From Paenibacillus sp. BIHB 4019 (lineage in GTDB: Bacteria; Bacillota; Bacilli; Paenibacillales; Paenibacillaceae): a stretch of DNA of 64,000 nt. Position 1 is the first letter of the stretch; each line of letters begins with the position of its first letter. Made by a program: the position numbers and the translations under genes. The notes beneath the pieces are model-generated. The model made no database searches, had not been told where the DNA came from, and saw only the letters and a program-made list of their open reading frames with translations. The stretch lies in assembly GCF_002741035.1 (NCBI RefSeq), contig NZ_CP016808.1:3476001-3540000 (forward strand), in the 5' to 3' direction. Shown in pieces: positions 43,901-50,284 of the stretch.

Positions 43901-44091
43901 TGTCCATTAAGCCGAATCGTTTCCCCATCTATAAAATGCCAGTTGCGCAAATCAAGTACACCTTGTTTGGCAACAGGATGGACAGGGGGCTTATGCGCTG
44001 CATTCCAAGCGAAATGCAGACCAGTTAGAAAACTTGCGAATAGCAAGATATAAATGAAAAGTCTGATTTTTGGATAGTTTTTGAGTATCAT
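40975..44091 (-). CDS. 7TMR-DISM hybrid sensor with two kinase modules and an internal receiver
   Basis: A 1038-residue membrane sensor. Order: N-terminal TM, extracellular DISM-type beta domain (~60-190; GQWEFYPDAF, GSYSDNN), seven TM helices (~205-400), HisKA with H442 (NTSHELRNPLHG), HATPase (VKFTNEGHV, GFGLGLSICRQLV), receiver with D755 (LIIADVMMPQMSG), then a LytS-type kinase with H846 (QIQPHFLFNTLNS) and a second HATPase (NAVRHGVL, GIGLRNTDRRL). The chain from a HisKA kinase through a receiver to a LytS-type kinase suggests an internal phosphorelay. The LytS-type module usually pairs with a receiver like that of the SARP regulator at 29927. It starts at the ATG at 44091, 70 bp after the STM4011-like gene. 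Confidence 0.85.
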   Translation of the reverse strand: MILKNYPKIRLFIYILLFASFLTGLHFAWNAAHKPPVHPVAKQGVLDLRNWHFIDGETIRLNGQWEFYPDAFLPPEPFSSIPTDKSWAVVPAAWGSYSDNNSNRTGFGFGTYRLKLLLPDNNVDQYGMEMMVVSSSYELFVNGRSVSKLGQPSENKQEHVGKMYPHIASITGTHEMNIVLHVSNYDFPAGGGITKPIKFGTLASVQYENNFLIAMQLMVAVIYLLHLIYVGLLPLLGVRKKELFYFAIVVFCMMTGTLLDDNRLLTMWLPISLHWTIKGLMIAMIGASTLLLTFSASFFAVYQKGKAVRVYLFLCFLYTLAIAILPFHYAITLLPYMAAAVTVPSLFILIMILRLALKGEEHMIFLLFAAMSVASSIFWGSVKLRFGSDLPYYPFDLIFAFICFASFWFKQFLQTRTNLEQLAFKLQKADKAKDEFLANTSHELRNPLHGMINMAQTVLASTTHSISEASKNNLMLLITVGRRMSLLLNDLLDVTRLKDRDIHLNKESVRLQNIISGVFDMLRYLTEDKPVRLEMNISRSFPKIIADENRLIQILFNLIHNAVKFTNEGHVSVHAEAIGDKAYIHIQDSGVGIEADVQRTIFQAYEQGDSSMTAMSGGFGLGLSICRQLVELHGGKLTVYSIPGKGSTFTFTMLLDPHSAADEPEFILPSAVEAALSVKSVIAADSQLVRLDQRKAASETQQNKAAVLAVDDDPVNLKILFNLLDSEFYEVATVTSGKEALKLLETKEWDLIIADVMMPQMSGYELTQTIRKRFSISELPILLLTARSRPEDVNTGFMAGANDYVTKPVDAMELRSRVQALTDLKQTVNERLRIEAAWLQAQIQPHFLFNTLNSIASLSVIDQSRMVQLLEEFGKYLRASFDMKNSERVVPLQHELDLLHSYLFIEKERFGNRLQIEWELDELPWLRIPPLSIQPLVENAVRHGVLARSSGGSVRIRLKEYGDYIEIAIIDNGVGMEEEKVRNVLEQSRGGIGLRNTDRRLKQLYGKGLRIESTEKQGTFVSFTVPKSSANDGNSNEL

Positions 44092-44161
44092 ATTAGTTAT
44101 AATTCGACAGAAATAGACAAGTTCCTTTACAGGGAAAATCTAGGGGAAACAGAAACCAGTT

Positions 44162-45046
44162 TTATGAAGTGATTACTTTTTGCTTATGCTGAAAATGTGC
44201 CGGAATTCGTTCTAGCAGACTGTCTGCATAGATGCTTCCAAGCTCCAGCTTTGGTATATGGATATAGCCGATATAGCATCCGCATTTCTTCATGCCGCAA
44301 GGCCGTTCTGCGGATAAGCCTTCCAGTCCGTCTCGATAGAGTTGACCGATAATACGCCGATCTTTGTAGCAATGTTTGACGACACCGCTTCCTTGAACAT
44401 AAAACACAGAGGAGCCAGCGGAGCAGCGTTGCCCGAAGCTATCGTAATCTCTTGTATTCCATAGAAAATAAGGATCAACGGCTTCAAGCCGTACAATTTC
44501 CGCCTCTGTGTAATAATTGGGCTTATCTTTAAAAGCATTCACCCAAACGTATACATCCTCTGGCAGGCTGCTCCGCAGCGCTTCAATTTGCTCAAAGGCG
44601 CTCCGCAGCCCTACCGTTCCAACGCTAAAATTAAGCCCTTGTTGGTACAATTGCATGCATTGTGACAGCATCTGGCTAAGCGTCGTCTGACCGGGGTGGT
44701 AAGTAACCCAAAAAGCAGCTTTCTCCGGGTTTAGCCGGTTTGTCCAGTCCAGCTTCGTAGAGAGATTTGTCTGAACAGCTACTTTGGAAACATGGGACAT
44801 ATGTGACAGCTCAATCATAGCCTCGCGGTACCAGCGATGGATCAGGGCTTCGCCATAAGGGTTGAAAAAAATAGACAATTCATGGCCGGCGCGACCTTGC
44901 TCCCGAACCCAATCCATGAACGTATGCAATTGCTCCTCATCCTTGCGAAGCGTAGCGGAACTGTCTTTATTTTTGCTAAATGGGCAGTAGGGACAGTCAT
45001 AGTTGCAGGAAGAAAGCGATCCCCGAAAATACAGCACCGCCTTCAT
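44162..45046 (-). CDS. STM4011 family radical SAM protein
   Basis: A 294-residue radical SAM enzyme. The [4Fe-4S]/SAM motif is C-N-Y-D-C-P-Y-C at residues ~14-21 (CxxxCxxC). Further cysteines at the C-terminal end (KHCYKD, PCGMKKCGCYIG) could hold another cluster or zinc. It is the last gene of the cluster and overlaps the STM4012-like gene by 4 bp (ATGA). The substrate and reaction of the STM4011 family are unknown. The neighbours (ATP-grasp, sulfatase-like, leucine-rich repeat) suggest a peptide- or metabolite-modifying system; this is inference. Confidence 0.8.
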   Translation of the reverse strand: MKAVLYFRGSLSSCNYDCPYCPFSKNKDSSATLRKDEEQLHTFMDWVREQGRAGHELSIFFNPYGEALIHRWYREAMIELSHMSHVSKVAVQTNLSTKLDWTNRLNPEKAAFWVTYHPGQTTLSQMLSQCMQLYQQGLNFSVGTVGLRSAFEQIEALRSSLPEDVYVWVNAFKDKPNYYTEAEIVRLEAVDPYFLWNTRDYDSFGQRCSAGSSVFYVQGSGVVKHCYKDRRIIGQLYRDGLEGLSAERPCGMKKCGCYIGYIHIPKLELGSIYADSLLERIPAHFQHKQKVITS

Positions 45047-46428
45047 GACAGCTCGTACCCTTCCATCAATTCTCTAATTTCACCAGAAATAAATTCATCG
45101 CCGATTGCATCGGAATAAGCCATGCCAAGCTCCGTTAGACGAAGGGTTTGCCCGGCGTCCATTATTTGCGCAAAACCGAGTTGAATCAGTTCAGCCAGTT
45201 CGGAGTGATCGGCTAGTGCTTCGCTGCCAAAACGTTCTGAATAGCTTGCAAGTAACAAGCCTTCGGCATGCAGCAGCGCTTTTAAAACAAACCGCCGCTT
45301 CTGTTCAGCGACATTTAATATAAATCCGTAATTCGCGGATTGGAAATTTTCTGTGGAAACATAATCGGCAATGATGCTTCTTGTAGCCGCTGCGCTTACA
45401 CCATAACGGGATGCATAGTGCACTTCACGCGTATAAGAGCGCGCACCGCAGCCGAGTCCTGCCATACCTTCCTCCTGACAGCTAAACGGTAAAATATTTT
45501 TGTGCGTAAACGTTATTTCTTTAGCGAACCGCCGCATGGAAAATTGCTTATAGCCTGCCGCCTTAAGGCGTTCGCATGCAATATGATAGAGTTCCAGCCG
45601 TGCATCGATGCCTTGGCGCTGAATTTGGTCTGGTTTTAGAATAGTATGCTCTCGCGTATATAACGGGTAAATGAAAATTTCTCCTGGAGAGAAGCTAATT
45701 GCTTTCTCTAGCGAATAAATCCATGAATCGGTCGTTTGGCCCGGCAAACCATAAATCAGATCAATGTTCAGCAATGGAAAATCAAAAGCTTGCAGCATAG
45801 TAATGGCTTGTTCAGCAAGCTTAGGCTTCTGCGGGCGATAAATCGCTGAGGCCTCTTCATCGATAAAGCTTTGCACACCAATGCTGACCCGGTCAGTTCG
45901 GCGGTCTTTTAAAATTTGCAGCCGCTCTTCACTTACTGTATCAGGAGAGGTTTCCACGGAAATAGACGCCTGCGATGTATCCAGCCCCATAATATCTTCG
46001 GCAATTGTGAACAGCCGATTTAGCTGAGTAGCTTCAAGCAGCGTAGGCGTGCCGCCGCCAATGGCGAAGCGGGAAAAAGGCTTTCCTGTAATAATAGGAG
46101 CCCACTGCAAAGCTTGGCGTTCAAGTGCGTCTACATACTGCTCATGCACATGGGTACGGCGATCAGGCAGCGTAAATAAATTGCAGAATCCGCAGCGCAC
46201 GCCACAGAAAGGGATATGCATATATAAAAAATAATAATCAGCCGGTTCGTGCTTCCAGAGCTCATCAAGGGGCAACGCCGGCGTTATTGGCCGATAAGCA
46301 GTCTTATGCGGATAGGAATAAAGATAGGAGCGGTAAGGGGAGGCGAACCAGCGCTTGCCCCATTCCGGCAAATCTGCTGGTCTCGTTAGTGATGTTGGCA
46401 TAGACATCCGGCATCTCTCCTCTTTCAT
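45043..46428 (-). CDS. STM4012 family radical SAM protein (HemW-like)
   Basis: A 461-residue radical SAM protein of the HemN/HemW type. The motif C-G-V-R-C-G-F-C lies at residues ~74-81 after YFLYMHIPF. Other family features: the GGGTPTLLEATQL glycine motif, SVETSPDTV, DRVSIGVQSF, and LIYGLPGQT. The HemN_C-like region is C-terminal. HemW-type proteins can be heme chaperones, but the gene neighbourhood is that of STM4012, whose role is not known. Start ATG at 46428 overlaps the previous stop by one base (TAATG). Confidence 0.85.
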   Translation of the reverse strand: MKEERCRMSMPTSLTRPADLPEWGKRWFASPYRSYLYSYPHKTAYRPITPALPLDELWKHEPADYYFLYMHIPFCGVRCGFCNLFTLPDRRTHVHEQYVDALERQALQWAPIITGKPFSRFAIGGGTPTLLEATQLNRLFTIAEDIMGLDTSQASISVETSPDTVSEERLQILKDRRTDRVSIGVQSFIDEEASAIYRPQKPKLAEQAITMLQAFDFPLLNIDLIYGLPGQTTDSWIYSLEKAISFSPGEIFIYPLYTREHTILKPDQIQRQGIDARLELYHIACERLKAAGYKQFSMRRFAKEITFTHKNILPFSCQEEGMAGLGCGARSYTREVHYASRYGVSAAATRSIIADYVSTENFQSANYGFILNVAEQKRRFVLKALLHAEGLLLASYSERFGSEALADHSELAELIQLGFAQIMDAGQTLRLTELGMAYSDAIGDEFISGEIRELMEGYELS

Positions 46429-47222
46429 TATAAAATAAATTCACGGTACGGGACGTTCCATACAACCTCATGTGCCAGTCGATGGCCGTCATATCCGTCT
46501 TCGCCATAGGCAGTTCCATGATCGGAGAAGGCAAGGCAAAGGGTTTTGCCGCGGCTTCGCAGCGCATCGAACAATATGCCAAGCTGGCTGTCTACGTATC
46601 TCAGTGCTGCACGCTGTGACTCAATGGAGTCTTTTCGTGATCCGCCAGGGAGAAAATAATGATTCGGCCCATGAATAGCTGAGACGTTTAGGAACAGAAA
46701 CAATCTTTTATGGGGATCAGCATTTTCCAGCAGCTTTAGAGCATGATTAACTTGATGTTCAGTAGAACGAGGGTTGGTAACACCAAAAGTCATGCGCCAG
46801 TAGCTTTCTTGAAAATATCCGGGAAGTACTTTTGCAAGCTTGTTTTTCTTAGTGAAAAAAATGACGCCTCCAATACATATCGTTCGGTAACCTGCTTCGG
46901 CAAGGCCGCTTACAAGATCAGGTGCATCAAACTGCCACGTATGGGGATGTGTTTTTAAGCCTGTATTTTTGGTATGGAATAATCGCACATGCGATGCTTT
47001 ATCTGTATTAGCGGGTGTAGGGAGAAAGCCGCCAAAAAAGGCGTGATGTGCAGCATATGTAAAGCTGCCAGGCGTATGCCGCTTCTCCCATGGTCCATCT
47101 GCACATAAGTTGCGGCAGTTGGATTCTTCGAGCTTGGCTACATCATAACGCAGCGTATCGAGCGTAATCATGACAATATCATGGGAGCCCACGATCTGGT
47201 TCATATCAATCATCCTGAGCAT
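46428..47222 (-). CDS. STM4013 family sulfatase-like hydrolase
   Basis: A 264-residue protein of the alkaline-phosphatase/sulfatase superfamily. The metal-binding ends are visible: VMITLDTLRYDVA near the N-terminus (D and T, where sulfatases carry the nucleophile) and AFSDHGTAYGEDGYDGHRLA near the C-terminus (D-H-G motif). The residue at the nucleophile place is Thr, not the Cys/Ser required for formylglycine, so it is more likely a phosphotransferase or phosphodiesterase. The ATG at 47222 directly follows GAGAGG; the next ATG at 47213 is better spaced. The gap to the STM4014-like gene is 20 bp. Confidence 0.78.
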   Translation of the reverse strand: MLRMIDMNQIVGSHDIVMITLDTLRYDVAKLEESNCRNLCADGPWEKRHTPGSFTYAAHHAFFGGFLPTPANTDKASHVRLFHTKNTGLKTHPHTWQFDAPDLVSGLAEAGYRTICIGGVIFFTKKNKLAKVLPGYFQESYWRMTFGVTNPRSTEHQVNHALKLLENADPHKRLFLFLNVSAIHGPNHYFLPGGSRKDSIESQRAALRYVDSQLGILFDALRSRGKTLCLAFSDHGTAYGEDGYDGHRLAHEVVWNVPYREFIL

Positions 47223-47242
47223 CCTCTCTACGTAAGCTTTTA

Positions 47243-48448
47243 CTACTTTAAATTAGACATTTGCCATTCGTAAGTATTCATTCCCTTATGCTCGGCATGA
47301 TAAAGCAAATCGCCGAAGGGATTAACATCGCATATGTAGACCCGGCCCCGTTTTTTTTGTACAAGGACATCAATTCCCGCGACCGACGAACCAGTGAAAG
47401 CGGCAAGTGCGGATACTGCGGTAGCTTCAACCTGTTCTTTCAATTCAGTTGGCAGCGTGCCATCTGTTATGAAAAGCCGCTCATTGCGCAAATGCAAATT
47501 AGTAATTGGCGTGCGGCTTAGCCTTGCCAATGCATGGCAAGGGGAACCGTTAACGACAAGCTGCCTAATATCGTAGCTGCTGCCATTAATACTGTCTTTT
47601 TCAATCCAACGCTCAATTTGAGCACCTTCACCGCATACCCAATCAATAATTAAGCGGATCGTTGAATGATCGGTGTAACGCCGCAATTTACCAGAATTGT
47701 AGTAAAGCTGTTCGCCGTTATGTTGTTCTACACCAACCGTTGTAATTGCAATTTCTGACCCGGTTGCAGGATGCCGCTGATAAGCGATAATGCCTGAGGC
47801 TGCAGAGCCATAAGCAAGCTTAATGAATAAGCGGTTCATGCGGCTTGATTGAACAGCCGCCAGCAGCGATTCATAATCTTGAATAGAGCCAGCAGGAGCT
47901 GGCAGAGCAGGTGTGGGAACACCATTTTGTGAAAGCAGCTGCTGGCAGCGACGCTTGTCGAACATAACGGCAACATCCGCCGGATCGTTGACCCAGCGGA
48001 TAGGAAATTCACTTTGCTGTGCAGCTTCACGGAGCTCGGCCAGCAAACGGCAGTAGCCACGGTACCATTGCCCTGGAAAAAGAATTCTTCCATATTGTTC
48101 GGGAAGCCGCAATGACTCGGCCGCAGTAACCGATAAGCCGCTGCTTAAATCTTTCCTGCTGCTCTCGAATTCTGCTCCCCAAGCAATTAATTCACGCTCC
48201 ACAAGTGGATTTTCCCCGGGAGCCTCCAGCCGGATAATAATAGGCTTTCCTTCAAGGGGCTGTGAGTTTGCTGCCATCTGCTGAATCAATTCTCCTAAAT
48301 GAATAGAACGTTTCAGCAAATCCGAATAAGGAAGAACGATAGCGGGAGGAAGCCCAAGCTTGTGTCTGGCAGCTTGTAGGCCAAGCGTACGTTTGTTGCC
48401 CGGGTTCCCAATTATCAAATAGGGCTGTATAGAAGCGGAAGCGGCCAT
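47243..48448 (-). CDS. STM4014 family protein, ATP-grasp-like
   Basis: A 401-residue protein. The central and C-terminal part looks like an ATP-grasp ligase: LFIKLAYGSAASGIIAYQ, then RLIIDWVCGEGAQIERWIEK, KDSINGSSYDIRQLVVNGSP and a metal-binding VYICDVNPFGDLLYH end. Such enzymes join an acid to an amine with ATP. The N-terminal ~120 residues are of unknown fold. In STM4011-4015-type clusters this gene lies between the LRR gene and the sulfatase-like gene, exactly as here. Start ATG at 48448 overlaps the previous stop (TAATG). Confidence 0.75.
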   Translation of the reverse strand: MAASASIQPYLIIGNPGNKRTLGLQAARHKLGLPPAIVLPYSDLLKRSIHLGELIQQMAANSQPLEGKPIIIRLEAPGENPLVERELIAWGAEFESSRKDLSSGLSVTAAESLRLPEQYGRILFPGQWYRGYCRLLAELREAAQQSEFPIRWVNDPADVAVMFDKRRCQQLLSQNGVPTPALPAPAGSIQDYESLLAAVQSSRMNRLFIKLAYGSAASGIIAYQRHPATGSEIAITTVGVEQHNGEQLYYNSGKLRRYTDHSTIRLIIDWVCGEGAQIERWIEKDSINGSSYDIRQLVVNGSPCHALARLSRTPITNLHLRNERLFITDGTLPTELKEQVEATAVSALAAFTGSSVAGIDVLVQKKRGRVYICDVNPFGDLLYHAEHKGMNTYEWQMSNLK

Positions 48449-49290
48449 TATTCCGTAATGAAGGGATAGCGCCAGTCATCCTCATCAGCATCTTGTTCAT
48501 CGCTAAGATCAACAGAAAGACCAGTAGCTTTCCAGCGCTCAATCATTTTTTCGCTCATATAGTGGTAATTAAGATCTAAATGTTTAAGCTTCTTAACCCG
48601 CTCGCTCGTTATGAGAGCTTCTGCGCCTACGTCGGTTAGTGTGCCGTAAGACAAATCAAGCGTATCCAATTGGTCAACAATTGGTGAGTCAGCAATCGCA
48701 ATAGCTATCTCATCCTGAATCTCGCTATTTTTTAAACCCAAATAGGTGAGCTTAGGAAATAGCTCAGGTTTTGCGACTGCCAAAACCTCTTGCAGCGATG
48801 CATCAAACCCATAATTATCTACACCGAGAAAAAGCTCGAGTCTGCGAAGCTCGGGAAGCTGGGAGCCAGCAATTTGTTTAATTACACTTTTCGGCAATCC
48901 GCCGCAAATAATTTTTAGTTCTTGAAGTGCTGCATGCTTCAGGGGCTCAAAGCTTAAATTAGTGCTTCCTTTAACCGTCAGGGAACGAAGATTAGGGTAG
49001 GCCTCAAGCAGTGGAGCGATGTTCGTCTGATTAATCCAGGATACTTCGCATTCCTCCGATTCCATATCTCCAAGAAACACGCTGCTTAATCCTGTGAAAA
49101 TATGTTTGTGCTTAATGAGTGATTCGATGGCATCTTCAGGGCCGTTCTCATAGGCCTGTCCCCAATCGCCGATCGTAAGGACGGAAATGTTAGCTGCGTT
49201 CGGTTTTTCAGTGAGCTGTTCAATAAGCTGGGAAATGCGAACACCATTTTCATATTCATCGTAATCAACGGATAAACGAATCTCAATCAT
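48448..49290 (-). CDS. STM4015 family leucine-rich-repeat protein
   Basis: A 280-residue cytoplasmic protein with leucine-rich repeats: LPELRRLELFLGV, FPKLTYLGLKNSEI, VDQLDTLDLSYGTL, and VKKLKHLDLNYHYM. No signal peptide or membrane segment. It is the first gene of the five-gene minus-strand cluster, starting at the ATG at 49290 with GGAGGG 7 nt upstream. LRR proteins commonly bind another protein, so it may select the target of the radical SAM and ATP-grasp enzymes. The exact role is unknown. Confidence 0.75.
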   Translation of the reverse strand: MIEIRLSVDYDEYENGVRISQLIEQLTEKPNAANISVLTIGDWGQAYENGPEDAIESLIKHKHIFTGLSSVFLGDMESEECEVSWINQTNIAPLLEAYPNLRSLTVKGSTNLSFEPLKHAALQELKIICGGLPKSVIKQIAGSQLPELRRLELFLGVDNYGFDASLQEVLAVAKPELFPKLTYLGLKNSEIQDEIAIAIADSPIVDQLDTLDLSYGTLTDVGAEALITSERVKKLKHLDLNYHYMSEKMIERWKATGLSVDLSDEQDADEDDWRYPFITE

Positions 49291-49816
49291 TCATAATCCC
49301 TCCAAAAGTTTCCATGTCAAAATTAAAAATAACACGCTCTGCTCAGCAGCGTCAATCCAGCTGCTTTCCTGAAAATGATTAAAAAACAATTTAGCATTAA
49401 GGCAAAGTTTCCAATAGAGGGTTATACCCAAACTAAGGGATGATCAAACATTCTTTTTTTAATGAATTAACAAATCCAAATAATCAAATGCAGAAGGAAG
49501 ACGCTGGAATTTCATTGACTAAGAACATATGTTCCTGTAATATGAATTATAGAACCTATGTTCTCTTTTGGCAAGCCATAAATAGTAAAGGGCAATTAAA
49601 CATACATGATGACGAAATATTAAAAATTTATGCATCGAGTTCTACAGCTGCAATATGTGTAAATAGTCTATGTCACGTATTTTCGAGTGTAATTGGTCCT
49701 AGCTGTTTAGAGATAATTTCATTATTTCCTCCTAATGGCATGAAGGGCGTCCTTTCCTTATTATGGTACTATTATGGTAGTCAGGGGACATTATAAGTAT
49801 CCGGAGGTAGTCAGTC
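49291..49816. other. Divergent intergenic region with an 11-bp tandem repeat
   Basis: This 526-bp region separates the STM4015-like gene from the plus-strand pair at 49817. It is AT-rich. A frame at 49440-49796 (118 codons) is open but has a poor ribosome site and no recognisable protein pattern, so I do not call it a gene. A direct repeat TATTATGGTAC / TATTATGGTAG lies at 49759-49769 and 49770-49780, followed by CATTATAAG at 49789-49797 as a possible -10 for the next gene. Confidence 0.4.
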
Positions 49817-50236
49817 ATGATTGTGTACATAACAGTTAAGAGCCTTGGTAAGAAGAAAAGCTATTTAGATCGTCTCGAATGGACATTTGCAAATAAACCG
49901 GATACGTTGAAAGCGCTAATTACGGACCTGATTACTGTAAATGTTCAGAAATTCAATCAGAAGGAGACGGATGTTCCGCTTGTGCCATATTTAACGCAGA
50001 GTGATGTAGAGCTGCAAGCCGAGACGGGAAAAGTCGGTTTTGGCTCTATATATAATGAGCAAAGGGCGAGCTTAGATGAAGCGCTCTGCACCGCATTGCT
50101 GGCGTTTGAAGATGGACTATACAAGGTATTTATTAATGGCGATGAAATCGAACAAATGGATAGTCCTTTACATATACAGGATGGAGACGATCTCGCATTG
50201 ATTCGATTTACAATGTTGGCAGGTAGAATGTGGTAG
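49817..50236 (+). CDS. Small protein with beta-grasp (ThiS/MoaD/ubiquitin-like) sequence pattern
   Basis: A 139-residue protein. It begins with an MIVYITVKSLGKKKSYLDR strand-turn and a helix (DTLKALITDLITVNVQKFN), and ends with YKVFINGDEIEQMDS, PLHIQDGDDLALIRFTMLAGR and MW. The last part follows the ThiS/MoaD pattern V-x-x-N-G-x-x-v ... L-x-D-G-D-x-v-x-l-i. The Gly-Gly end of true ThiS/MoaD is absent; it ends AGRMW. The middle (~60-95) is an insertion. The ATG at 49817 follows CGGAGGT. It sits 48 bp before the DUF4132-type gene and is probably co-transcribed. The fold call is inference by eye. Confidence 0.5.
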   Translation: MIVYITVKSLGKKKSYLDRLEWTFANKPDTLKALITDLITVNVQKFNQKETDVPLVPYLTQSDVELQAETGKVGFGSIYNEQRASLDEALCTALLAFEDGLYKVFINGDEIEQMDSPLHIQDGDDLALIRFTMLAGRMW

Positions 50237-50284
50237 CCAGATTGGTTCATATTTCAATTTAGATATACAGGAGGCTGTTACAAT

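Noticed and set aside
44092..44161. Fifth SARP-type repeat site before the sensor kinase
   Set aside because: TTGTCT and TGTAAAG motifs occur, but spacing (12 and 10 bp) and distance to the -10 do not match the other four sites.
46428..47222. Classical sulfatase
   Set aside because: The nucleophile place carries Thr in L-D-T-L-R rather than the C/S-x-P-x-R needed for formylglycine.
49440..49796. 118-codon open frame in the divergent intergenic region
   Set aside because: The AAGGG before it touches the ATG, so spacing is wrong; the protein has no pattern and its end is built from the TATTATGGTA repeat. It is more likely non-coding.
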